This document shows positions 35,769 to 43,561 of a stretch of 64,000 bases of DNA, piece by piece. Source of the DNA: Prevotella sp. Its GTDB lineage: Bacteria > Bacteroidota > Bacteroidia > Bacteroidales > Bacteroidaceae. The stretch lies in contig JAHHQW010000001.1 in NCBI GenBank assembly GCA_020026195.1, positions 1 through 64,000 on the forward strand, read 5' to 3'. Both the position numbers and the translations under genes were made by a program. Below the pieces are notes generated by a model. The model ran no database searches. It saw only the letters and a program-made list of their open reading frames with translations, and was not told the origin of the DNA. Every line of letters starts with the position of its first letter. Positions within the stretch are counted from its first letter, which is position 1.

Positions 35769-36767
35769 TTATGGTACTCTGCGGAGAACTGTAAAGCGCA
35801 AAAGAAGTTCGAGCAGCAGAGCAATCACGGCTACTAATGCAAACGGCTGATAAGCTTCGTATCTCTTGCTGAATTTCTTAACGTCCATCTTTGTTTTCTC
35901 CAGTTTGTCAATATCCTTGTAAATCTGTTTCAGCTGTCCTGTATTTGTTGCACGGTAGAAGTTACCGCCAGTCTGTTCGGCAATGCTGCGCAAAGTCTTC
36001 ACATCTACGTCAGCACGCAGATTGACATACTGTACAGTACCTGCAACCATCTGAGGATAAGGAGCAAGATTATTAGAACCTACGGCAATGGTGTAAACTC
36101 TGATATCAAGACTGCGTGCTATCTCCGCAGCAGTCATCGGTGATATGTCACCCATGTTGTTACTACCATCGGTAAGAAGAATAACCACCTTACTTTTAGC
36201 CTTACTGTCCTTAAGTCGTGCTACAGAGTTAGCAAGTCCCATTCCCACGGCTGTACCGTCCTGAATAATACCTGTTGCAGCAATATCAGTACGGACATTC
36301 TGCAAAAGGTTAAGCAGAGACTGATGGTCTACCGTCATAGGACACTGTGTAAAAGCCTCGCCGGCAAATATTGAAAGACCGATGTTATCGTCGGGGCGTC
36401 CTAAGATAAACTCAGAAGCCACGCTCTTGGCAGCCTCTATACGGTTAGGTTTCAGGTCTTCGGCAAGCATACTGGTCGAAACGTCCATTGCAAGCATGAT
36501 GTCAATACCCTCCACCGTCTTCTTTCTCCATGAATTATGAGTCATAGGACGTGCCAGAACAATTATTATCATTACGAACGTAATCAGTCGTAATGCGTTA
36601 GGGAGCCACATTATCCTTACCCTCCAGCTCTTAGGAGCATATGCATAAGGATAAGTATCGCTCATCCTCATTGTAGGCTCTCCGTTTTTTCTGTAAAGCA
36701 GAAACCATATAAAATATGGTATCAGTAACAGAATTAAAAATAAATATTCTTTATCTGCGAATTCCAT
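35769..36767 (-). CDS. batA: BatA, von Willebrand factor A domain membrane protein
   Basis: A 332-residue paralogue of BatB. It has N-terminal spans (YLFLILLLIPYFIWFLL and LRLITFVMIIIVLARP), a VWA domain with a full MIDAS (AMDVSTSMLAEDLKPNR, then QDGTAVGMGL and LLTDGSNNMGD) and a C-terminal span (FALVAVIALLLELLL). It is encoded 33 bases before batB, and the two probably form a complex with MoxR and DUF58. Confidence 0.92.
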   Translation of the reverse strand: MEFADKEYLFLILLLIPYFIWFLLYRKNGEPTMRMSDTYPYAYAPKSWRVRIMWLPNALRLITFVMIIIVLARPMTHNSWRKKTVEGIDIMLAMDVSTSMLAEDLKPNRIEAAKSVASEFILGRPDDNIGLSIFAGEAFTQCPMTVDHQSLLNLLQNVRTDIAATGIIQDGTAVGMGLANSVARLKDSKAKSKVVILLTDGSNNMGDISPMTAAEIARSLDIRVYTIAVGSNNLAPYPQMVAGTVQYVNLRADVDVKTLRSIAEQTGGNFYRATNTGQLKQIYKDIDKLEKTKMDVKKFSKRYEAYQPFALVAVIALLLELLLRFTVLRRVP

Positions 36768-36775
36768 AATGGTTT

Positions 36776-37852
36776 CTAACTTAATAAGTCATATATGTTA
36801 TACACGACGTAAGCTAAAAGCAATACACCAGCTATGCCGATTATTACGACCGATGCCTTGATGTACTTTCTTGACTTTATGTTACGCTTGTCTTCTTCCG
36901 AAATCTTAGGCTTCACAATCTTAACGGCTTCTTCGTTCTCGTTCTTTGTCTTATTGATGAAGTCTACGGCGTTTACGAGGTTCATGTCGTTTTCATTAAT
37001 CTGCACATGATGTTTTGCAAACTTAACGAGGTCGGCAGTAGTGAAGAGACTGGTAAGTTCAGCAATCATTTCCTCGTCACCATTCTTCTGAAGCTGTTCG
37101 ATAATCTCGCTACTTGTCATTTCCATTGCAGAGAAACCATAACGTTCCTCAATGTAAGTACGGATTGTATCGGTAAGACGTGTATAGTATTCCTTCTGAT
37201 CGCCAGAAGAAGTAAGATTCTCGCTCTTAATCTTTTCTATTCTCTTCATTGCTCTCTGATGCGGCAGGAGATTCTTCACGATACGCACATTAGCAATAAT
37301 CGGTTTGTTCTCCTTCAGGCGGATTACAAGATAGAGACATACGAACAATAAGAGAAGTACTAACAGAGATAAAAGGAATAAAGACGACCATTCCTCCCAA
37401 GAGAACGGAGAATCCTGTACACCCTTAGGAGGATAGAACTGGTCGGGATGCAAAGTGTCTACCGGAACGGTAAGAACCTTTAGTGCCAGACTTTTTCCCT
37501 TATATGTCTTATTATCAATCTTTACCTCGATGGGAGGCAGATAATAAAGGTTTTCATCAAACGACGTAAGAGTATAGACCTTACGTACATGTACCATATT
37601 ATCATCGCTGTCCATCGTATCGGCATCATTCTCGCCCGTTACTTCTATGCCAGGAACCAAGATGCTGCTATCTTTAGCATTAGGCATTACCAGTTTCTGA
37701 CCCTTCTCCATCGTTACGTCGACAGTCATGTGAGCCTGCTGACCGATGAGAATCTGTAAAGAGTCGAGACTCTGTTCTACAGAAACCTGTGCCACGGCAC
37801 TCACCGCGGTACACATCATTATATATAGAACAAAAGCTATTCGTTTCATCAT
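36776..37852 (-). CDS. bat-operon membrane protein between DUF58 and BatA
   Basis: A 358-residue protein with a signal peptide (AFVLYIMMCTAVSAVAQ), a periplasmic beta-sandwich (about 22-125) similar in style to BatD domains, a membrane span near 140-160 (LFLLSLLVLLLLFVCLYLVIRL), a cytoplasmic helical region (RTYIEERYGFSAMEMTSSEIIEQL) and a second span near the C-terminus. The cytoplasmic helix set (IEERYGFSAMEMTS) is common in the protein found before BatA in Bacteroidota operons, which may match the B. fragilis gene called batI. It may join the periplasmic and cytoplasmic parts of the system. Confidence 0.75.
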   Translation of the reverse strand: MMKRIAFVLYIMMCTAVSAVAQVSVEQSLDSLQILIGQQAHMTVDVTMEKGQKLVMPNAKDSSILVPGIEVTGENDADTMDSDDNMVHVRKVYTLTSFDENLYYLPPIEVKIDNKTYKGKSLALKVLTVPVDTLHPDQFYPPKGVQDSPFSWEEWSSLFLLSLLVLLLLFVCLYLVIRLKENKPIIANVRIVKNLLPHQRAMKRIEKIKSENLTSSGDQKEYYTRLTDTIRTYIEERYGFSAMEMTSSEIIEQLQKNGDEEMIAELTSLFTTADLVKFAKHHVQINENDMNLVNAVDFINKTKNENEEAVKIVKPKISEEDKRNIKSRKYIKASVVIIGIAGVLLLAYVVYNIYDLLS

Positions 37853-37870
37853 AATGTTATAACAGTTCTT

Positions 37871-38740
37871 TTATCCTCTCTTTGCAAACAGAATCATCAG
37901 ATATTTTACAAAATCCTCATTAGTAGCTATCGACACTTCGTCGACGTTACTTCTCACGAAAGTATCTTTAAGACGATGTTGCAGTGAGAGCCAGTAATTA
38001 CGGTGCGCATTACGAAGTTTCTTGCTCGAAGTATCGAGATACATTTCATGTCCTGTTTCGGCATCCTGTACCTTTATGATACCCACGTCGGGAAGTTCGC
38101 GCGCCAACGGGTCGTACACCTGAATTGCAACGACATCGTGCTTACGACTGCTTATGGAAAGCGTGTCAGAGAAATCATCACGAGTGTAGAAGTCGCTCAT
38201 CAGGAAAGCTGTACATCTGCGTTTCATCACGCCGTTAAGAAAGTCGAGCGCCATCTTTATGTCGGTGCGTCTGCTCTCCGGCTTGAAGTCAATCATTTCG
38301 CGAATGATATACAGAATATGTTTACGACCTTTCTTCGGTGGAATATACTTTTCAATCTTGTCAGAAAAGAATATTACACCTATCTTATCATTATTCTGTA
38401 TGGCACTGAACGCCAGAGTTGCGGCAATTTCAGTAACCATGTCAGTTTTTGTTTCGTTTCTTGTTCCGAAATTAAGCGAACCGCTGACATCGACCATAAG
38501 CATAACAGTCAGTTCACGCTCTTCCTCGTAAACCTTTACATAAGGCTTGTGAAAACGAGCCGTAACATTCCAGTCGATGTCGCGCACGTCGTCACCGAAC
38601 TGATACTCTCGTACTTCGCTGAAAGCCATACCCCTGCCCTTGAAAGCCGAATGATACTGACCGGCAAAGATATTGTTGCTAAGTCCGCGAGCCTTAATTT
38701 CTATCTTGCGTACCTTTGCAAGTATCTCCGACGTGTTCAT
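37871..38740 (-). CDS. DUF58 protein of the bat operon
   Basis: A 289-residue cytosolic protein. The N-terminal half has the DUF58 signature (GQYHSAFKGRGMAFSEVREYQFGDDVRDIDWNVTARFHKPYVKVYEEERELTV), followed by a VWA-like domain with a DVSGS metal motif. DUF58 proteins regularly accompany a MoxR ATPase, and the pair is thought to act as chaperone and substrate adaptor. Its start overlaps the moxR stop by one base. Confidence 0.92.
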   Translation of the reverse strand: MNTSEILAKVRKIEIKARGLSNNIFAGQYHSAFKGRGMAFSEVREYQFGDDVRDIDWNVTARFHKPYVKVYEEERELTVMLMVDVSGSLNFGTRNETKTDMVTEIAATLAFSAIQNNDKIGVIFFSDKIEKYIPPKKGRKHILYIIREMIDFKPESRRTDIKMALDFLNGVMKRRCTAFLMSDFYTRDDFSDTLSISSRKHDVVAIQVYDPLARELPDVGIIKVQDAETGHEMYLDTSSKKLRNAHRNYWLSLQHRLKDTFVRSNVDEVSIATNEDFVKYLMILFAKRG

Positions 38741-39735
38741 CAGGGAACCTCCACGTTATTGATTATCTTACTTACTATTTCCTCACTTGTTACATTTGTA
38801 GCCTCGGCCTCGTAAGAAAGTCCGATACGGTGTCTCAGTACGTCATGAGCAACGGCTCTGACATCCTCGGGCACTACATAACCTCTGCGCTTAATGAAGG
38901 CATAAGCCTTTGATGCCTTTGCAAGAGAGATGCTGGCACGTGGCGAGCCTCCGTAAGTGATGAGTCCGTGAAGTTCCTTGAGTCCGTACTTTTCGGGATA
39001 TCTTGTTGCAAACACGATGTCTGCAATATACTGTTCTATCTTCTCGTCGATATAAACTTCGCGAACAACCTCGCGAGCCTCGATTATCTGCTTGGCCGAA
39101 ACGACAGGCTTAACTTCGGGCAGAGCGCCTTTCATGTTCTCACGAACGATAAGTTTCTCTTCCTCAAGTGTGGGATAATCGATAATAACCTTAAGCATAA
39201 AACGGTCAACCTGTGCTTCAGGCAACTGATAAGTACCCTCCTGTTCAATAGGGTTCTGTGTTGCCATTACGAGGAATGGGTTAGGCATATCGAATGTCTC
39301 GCTGCCGATTGTAACCTGATGTTCCTGCATTGCTTCAAGAAGAGCACTCTGTACCTTTGCCGGTGCACGGTTAATTTCATCTGCAAGTACGAAGTTTGCA
39401 AAGACGGGACCCTTCTTTACATGGAAGTTTTCATCTTTCTGAGAATAAATGAGTGTACCGATTACGTCGGCGGGCAACAAGTCAGGAGTAAACTGAATTC
39501 TGCTGTATTCTGAATCAATAAGTTGAGAAAGAGTTTTAATTGCAAGTGTCTTTGCAAGTCCCGGTACACCTTCGAGAAGGATATGTCCGTCGCTAAGCAG
39601 ACCAATCAGCAATGAATTAACAAGATGTTTTTGTCCAATAATAACCTGATTCATTCCAGTCATCAGGTCTGTTACGAAACCGCTTTTTTGTTCTATGCGT
39701 ATATTAAGTTCACGTATATCAACAGTCTCTGCCAT
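38740..39735 (-). CDS. MoxR-family AAA+ ATPase
   Basis: A 331-residue cytosolic ATPase. Walker A is GVPGLAKT (56-63), Walker B has Asp119-Glu120 in VLADEINR, sensor 1 is ATQNPIEQEGTYQLPEAQVDRF, and the C-terminal lid contains YGGSPRASISLAKA. MoxR ATPases act as chaperones that mature or load metal-dependent VWA partners, which fits batA and batB downstream. It is the first gene of the bat operon. Confidence 0.95.
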   Translation of the reverse strand: MAETVDIRELNIRIEQKSGFVTDLMTGMNQVIIGQKHLVNSLLIGLLSDGHILLEGVPGLAKTLAIKTLSQLIDSEYSRIQFTPDLLPADVIGTLIYSQKDENFHVKKGPVFANFVLADEINRAPAKVQSALLEAMQEHQVTIGSETFDMPNPFLVMATQNPIEQEGTYQLPEAQVDRFMLKVIIDYPTLEEEKLIVRENMKGALPEVKPVVSAKQIIEAREVVREVYIDEKIEQYIADIVFATRYPEKYGLKELHGLITYGGSPRASISLAKASKAYAFIKRRGYVVPEDVRAVAHDVLRHRIGLSYEAEATNVTSEEIVSKIINNVEVP

Positions 39736-39773
39736 AATTACTTTTGAGTTTTTGTTTTAATTTTTAATTTACG

Positions 39774-39781
39774 CAAAGGTA
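39774..39781 (-). promoter_or_regulatory. -7 promoter box of the moxR-bat-queA operon
   Basis: The minus strand reads TACCTTTG followed by C. The leader to the ATG at 39735 is about 33 bases. The -33 element is weak. Confidence 0.6.
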
Positions 39782-40036
39782 CATAATAATGCGATACATC
39801 GGGGACTCTTGAAAACTAAAATATATTAAAATACACTTGTTAGCGCATCTTTTTAAGAATTATTGTGCATCTTTTGATTTTGTAAGTATAAAAAGTCATC
39901 TTATAGATTACATAATTTTTATGTTTCACGGCATTTTTGCCATCCGACAAACAAAACATTTTGCCAGTTTAGTATATTTTACAAGTTATGCCGCTACATT
40001 CTCAAACATCCGTCTGCGATAATAAATATATATTAA
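39782..40036. other. intergenic region between moxR and the YiiX-like gene
   Basis: AT-rich sequence without a credible gene. No strong terminator for the upstream YiiX-like gene is evident; only a short GGC/GCC hairpin near 39930-39945 is present. Confidence 0.4.
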
Positions 40037-40639
40037 TCAGCGCATTCTGAGTGCCTGAACATAAATGTCAGCAGGATTGGTGCCCTCTTCTCCTTCGGGC
40101 ACTTCTTCGTTCCAGCGCTCACGATAATAGTCTTTCCAGTATTTTGTCACACTGCCTGTGTCGTCGTGAAACGACATCGGAATGGTATTAAAAAGCCTTT
40201 TTCCGTCAATTCCTACATACGATTTCTGCACCAGTTCGCTACAGTAGATTTCATTGTCTCCGGCATGAAATTTATAATCGTAAGGACGTCCTACAAACCT
40301 CAATGCATTCTGCAATGTTCTGTGTTTATCTGTACGCGGTACACGTACGCGTATGTAATGTCCTTTCTCTGCTTTTATAGAGTCGGCAAGTCTTACGGCC
40401 ACTCCCCTGTGTGTGGCATCTATCACCATCGGGATACCTTCTACACGCACGAATATTGCCACATGATCGGCTGATATTCTGTCTGTACCCGACGTGACAT
40501 CCGTTATACAGTTACCCTCATCGGGCACATGGAAAAGAAGATCACAGTCCTGAAGTTCCTCAAAATCAGTTACAACATGCTGCGCCGTAGCAGAAAGCCA
40601 TGTCAGTAACACAAATAATATGCATATAATATTTCTCAT
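40037..40639 (-). CDS. YiiX/YebB-like permuted NlpC/P60 cysteine hydrolase
   Basis: A 200-residue exported protein with a signal peptide (RNIICILFVLLTWLSATAQ). The permuted papain-like core is recognisable: LQDCDLLFHVP at the start, His59 in SADHVAIF, and the catalytic Cys133 in the later motif YDYKFHAGDNEIYCSELVQKSY. Proteins of this YiiX-like group are predicted amidases or peptidases, and some members act on lipid-linked or cell-wall substrates. Its specific substrate is unknown. Its promoter lies back to back with that of ridA. Confidence 0.82.
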   Translation of the reverse strand: MRNIICILFVLLTWLSATAQHVVTDFEELQDCDLLFHVPDEGNCITDVTSGTDRISADHVAIFVRVEGIPMVIDATHRGVAVRLADSIKAEKGHYIRVRVPRTDKHRTLQNALRFVGRPYDYKFHAGDNEIYCSELVQKSYVGIDGKRLFNTIPMSFHDDTGSVTKYWKDYYRERWNEEVPEGEEGTNPADIYVQALRMR

Positions 40640-40655
40640 TTATTTAAAATATTGC

Positions 40656-40674
40656 TACCTTTGCAGCAAAGTTA
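40656..40674. promoter_or_regulatory. back-to-back -7 boxes of the YiiX-like gene and ridA
   Basis: TACCTTTG on the plus strand (40656-40663) is separated by CAG from TAACTTTG on the minus strand (40674-40667). Each lies about 22-30 bases from the start codon of its gene. Polymerases for the two genes could not bind at once. Confidence 0.65.
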
Positions 40675-40691
40675 TATAAAACATATATATT

Positions 40692-41066
40692 ATGAAAGTT
40701 TTAAACACAGAAAAGGCACCGGCAGCAATCGGTCCGTACAGTCAGGGAATTAACACAGGTAATTTAGTATTCTTATCAGGTCAGCTTCCTATCGACCCCG
40801 CAACAGGAAGTTTCCCCGAAGGTGGTATCAAGGAACAGACACGTCAGTCTCTTCTTAACGCACAGGCTATTCTGAAGTCAGAAGGCATGGATCTTAAGAA
40901 TGTAGTAAAGACAACAGTTCTTCTTTCAGACATCGCTAACTTTGGTCCTATGAACGAGGTATATGCTGAATTCTTCCAGCAGCCGTTCCCCGCTCGTTCT
41001 GCTTTCGCAGTAAGAGACCTGCCGAAGGGTGCTCTCGTAGAAATCGAATGCATTGCTGAGAAATAA
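40692..41066 (+). CDS. ridA: RidA family enamine/imine deaminase
   Basis: A 124-residue cytosolic protein that hydrolyses reactive 2-aminoacrylate and related enamines and imines formed by PLP enzymes. Family signatures are visible: AIGPYSQG near the start, VFLSGQLPIDP, the KTTVLLSD motif, and PARSAFAVRDLPKGALVEIECIA with the catalytic-site Arg. Length is standard. It is monocistronic with a strong terminator. Confidence 0.95.
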   Translation: MKVLNTEKAPAAIGPYSQGINTGNLVFLSGQLPIDPATGSFPEGGIKEQTRQSLLNAQAILKSEGMDLKNVVKTTVLLSDIANFGPMNEVYAEFFQQPFPARSAFAVRDLPKGALVEIECIAEK

Positions 41067-41092
41067 TAATTTCTGTTCCGAAAGGAATATAT

Positions 41093-41135
41093 AAAAATGG
41101 GACGAAAGGCTTATTTGTTCTTTCGTCCCATTTTT
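41093..41135 (+). terminator. rho-independent terminator after ridA
   Basis: A 16-bp perfect stem (AAAAATGGGACGAAAG, 41093-41108, with CTTTCGTCCCATTTTT, 41120-41135). Confidence 0.9.
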
Positions 41136-41184
41136 ATATTTATAATATTTAACGTTATTTTCATCTGATATAATATCCTTACAC

Positions 41185-41216
41185 GTTGATTATATCAAAT
41201 AATTAATGTATCTTTG
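41185..41216 (+). promoter_or_regulatory. promoter of the PCMD gene
   Basis: GTTG (41185-41188), a 20-base spacer, then TATCTTTG (41209-41216) followed by C. The next start codon on the plus strand that fits a gene is at 41423, about 200 bases away. Confidence 0.65.
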
Positions 41217-41422
41217 CGAAAAACATTGAAACAATAATAGTTTTGCAATCATATAAAAACTGATAAAAGACTATGTAATAAAAGTTCTGATTCTGGCTAC
41301 GAAACAGAATACGGTATATCAAAGATGAATGCCGGCACAGCCTTATGCCAACAGGGCTTATGCGGGTATCGTTATATTTGATGCAGAACATATTTTAATA
41401 TAAGACATAAGATACGACATAT
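41217..41422 (+). other. long 5' leader of the PCMD gene with a structured segment
   Basis: About 200 untranslated bases separate the promoter from the ATG. In the segment 41325-41366 nested inverted pieces can form an interrupted stem (CCGGCA with TGCGGG, then AGCC with GGCT around a purine/pyrimidine loop). It matches no riboswitch class that I recognise. A 62-codon open frame on the opposite strand is not convincing. Confidence 0.4.
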
Positions 41423-42379
41423 ATGAGTTATAAGAGATTTTTTATATCAGCTTTATTTTTCACGACAATGACCGCTGCAACATCCAATGTCAGTGCAGCA
41501 GAAGCATTCCTTTCTGAAGATGACGGAACGGAACACCATACCGAAATGGTAAGTAAAGGTAACTTCGAGTCGTGGACCAGCAAGACCATTAAGGAAAGTG
41601 CAATACTCGGAGGCAAGAGGGTTACGCTCATGAATCTCGGCTCGCCATGGGAATCGTCGAACGTATGGGCTAAGGTATGCGGTGTTACAAAGACTAACAT
41701 CAGCGTGTACCGCGACTCTCATCCGGGACACGGAAGCTGTGTAAAACTTCACACTCACATAGTGGAAGCCAAGGTGCTTGGAATTATCAACATCAAGGTG
41801 CTTGCGGCAGGTGCCATCTATTTAGGAGAAATGCCCCAGCCTATACGCGACACGAAAGACCCGATGGCAAAACAGAACATCGGTATGCCTTTTACAAAAC
41901 GTCCGAAGGCTCTGATGTTCGACTATAAGGTGAATGTAGTAAAGGGTGACAGAATAAGACAGAACGGTATAACGAAAGGTTCTAAGGTAAAGGGACAGGA
42001 CATGGCGGACTGTGTTCTTTATTTGCAGAAACGCTGGGAAGATGCAGAAGGCAACCTGTATGCAAAGAGAATTGGTACTACGGTTGTAAGATGGGACAAG
42101 AGCACTGACTGGATAAACAATGCTTCGTACGACATTCATTACGGTGACATAACAAAAGAGAAGTTCTACAATTCTTCATGGGGACTGCTTAAGGGCGAGG
42201 ATACTAAGTATGCCCGTAACTCTAAAGGCAAGATAGTACCAGTGAAAGAAGTCGGATGGGGCGATGCCGATGACAAACCGACACATCTGTTATTGCAGTT
42301 CGACTCAAGTCACGGCGGTGCTTACGTAGGTTCTGTAGGCAACACCCTGTGGGTAGACAACGTACGACTTGTTTACTAA
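41423..42379 (+). CDS. exported PCMD-domain protein
   Basis: A 318-residue protein with a signal peptide (FFISALFFTTMTAATSNVSAAE). The mature part fits the PCMD (putative carbohydrate metabolism) family: NFESWTSK, GSPWESSNVWAKVCGVTKTN, GHGSCVKLHTHIV, VLAAGAIYLGEM, TKDPMAKQNIGMPFTKRPKALMFDYKV and a C-terminal VGNTLWVDNVRLVY typical of jelly-roll carbohydrate-binding folds. It has no lipobox. It is monocistronic behind a long leader. The role in glycan binding is inferred from the family. Confidence 0.78.
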   Translation: MSYKRFFISALFFTTMTAATSNVSAAEAFLSEDDGTEHHTEMVSKGNFESWTSKTIKESAILGGKRVTLMNLGSPWESSNVWAKVCGVTKTNISVYRDSHPGHGSCVKLHTHIVEAKVLGIINIKVLAAGAIYLGEMPQPIRDTKDPMAKQNIGMPFTKRPKALMFDYKVNVVKGDRIRQNGITKGSKVKGQDMADCVLYLQKRWEDAEGNLYAKRIGTTVVRWDKSTDWINNASYDIHYGDITKEKFYNSSWGLLKGEDTKYARNSKGKIVPVKEVGWGDADDKPTHLLLQFDSSHGGAYVGSVGNTLWVDNVRLVY

Positions 42380-42404
42380 CACCGCGCCGACACTAAAACA
42401 AACG

Positions 42405-42441
42405 AATACCCCCGAAAGTACTAATGCCTTCCGGGGGTATT
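42405..42441. terminator. terminator between the PCMD and thioesterase genes
   Basis: AATACCCCC (42405-42413) pairs with GGGGGTATT (42433-42441), extended inward by CGAAAG/CTTCC-type pairing. T-rich sequence follows on the plus strand, and the convergent gene can also use it. Confidence 0.7.
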
Positions 42442-42471
42442 TATTTATCACATATCTTATAAAACTTATTG

Positions 42472-43260
42472 CTATACGTTACTGCGGTCTATCATGTCAG
42501 AGACATTTCTTGAGAGTTCTTCTTCGTTATTCTCCCACTCAGAATAGATATTGCATATTGCCTTGCCCTTGCTGTTTACTATGTCGTACCAGTATTTCTC
42601 ATCACCGTCGTTAGACACCTTAATCGTAAGAGTCTCGCCGAAGAATGCTTCGCGACAGAACTTAATGTGCAGATGGCGCGGAGTGTATTTCTTAATAAAT
42701 TCAAGAGGCTGTGTGGCAGTACTTATCAGCAGATATGTACGGTTACATACATGACCGTTAAAATCCAAGTCTGTTACGTTTACCAGATGTTCCACATCCT
42801 TAAGATGCTGCTTGTTACTTATATCCTCCACCACATCAGTCTTCAGATGTGTTCCTTCAGCCGTTATTCCAGCCTTTGCAAGCATCTCAGCTGCCGGGAA
42901 CGGACGTTTTGTCTTCTGATTGATTATCGCCCATACGCTTGTGCCCTGTGCAAACACTTCGTCGTCAGCATCGCAGAGCCAGTAATCAACATAAATCTTC
43001 ACAGAAGATATTTCGGTAAAAGAGATTTTCACCGTCATTGGCGATGACCACAGCGGGCGTTCCTTCACGAAATCGACCTGTAGATCGTAGATTATCCAAA
43101 TAAGGTCGTCCTTGATGATATCGAATGCCGCCAGATGCTTCGACGTAAGGAAACGGGCAAAACAATCCTGGAAATAAAGCATTATGGCGTTCGGTGTCAT
43201 GTGATAGGTTATATCCATGTCTGACGCGACAATCAAATATTTCTGCTGATATTGTTCCAT
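42472..43260 (-). CDS. acyl-ACP thioesterase (FatA/FatB-like)
   Basis: A 262-residue double hot-dog protein. The first half starts YLIVASDMDITYHMTPNAIMLYFQDCFARFLTS and contains LIWIIYDLQVDFVKERPLWSS, where the substrate-binding helix and the RP-W motif are visible. The second half has VTDLDFNGHVCNRTYLL, matching the catalytic Asn/His motif DxNGHVNNxxY (here Cys replaces the first Asn of NN). It would release fatty acids from acyl carrier protein. The ATG at 43260 is chosen because the upstream in-frame start at 43305 precedes the predicted transcript start. Confidence 0.87.
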   Translation of the reverse strand: MEQYQQKYLIVASDMDITYHMTPNAIMLYFQDCFARFLTSKHLAAFDIIKDDLIWIIYDLQVDFVKERPLWSSPMTVKISFTEISSVKIYVDYWLCDADDEVFAQGTSVWAIINQKTKRPFPAAEMLAKAGITAEGTHLKTDVVEDISNKQHLKDVEHLVNVTDLDFNGHVCNRTYLLISTATQPLEFIKKYTPRHLHIKFCREAFFGETLTIKVSNDGDEKYWYDIVNSKGKAICNIYSEWENNEEELSRNVSDMIDRSNV

Positions 43261-43284
43261 TGTTACATTTTCATTAAACCAGCA

Positions 43285-43292
43285 CAAAAGTA
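43285..43292 (-). promoter_or_regulatory. -7 promoter box of the thioesterase gene
   Basis: The minus strand reads TACTTTTG, matching TAnnTTTG. The expected start near 43278 is 18 bases before the ATG at 43260. Confidence 0.55.
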
Positions 43293-43502
43293 CACTTTTT
43301 TTCACGAAAAAGTTTCTGTTTATTTTATTTTAACGCATTGTTATACATTAAAAAAACATAAATGCTGCACATTTGTTTAAAGTGCGCCACGAGAAGCCGT
43401 GCCACGTTTCTTTGACAAGCTGTACTGTTGCAGCCTCAACTATTGGTTTAACGATACACACGCAGAAAGTATGTCAGACAGACAGCACGGTGTGTATAAA
43501 AA

Positions 43503-43534
43503 CAAAAAGAGACGTGCGTCTCACGACACACGTC
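43503..43534 (-). terminator. terminator of the Ig-like protein gene
   Basis: On the minus strand GACGTGTGTC-GTGA-GACGCACGTC forms a 10-bp stem with one G-U pair and the same GTGA tetraloop as the terminator at 6744. A T-rich run follows. Confidence 0.8.
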
Positions 43535-43561
43535 CTCCAATAAGTTTTTTTACTATAATTA

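Noticed and set aside
41203..41391. A 62-codon minus-strand frame in the PCMD leader
   Set aside because: No promoter, no family features, and it lies opposite a region better explained as a structured leader.
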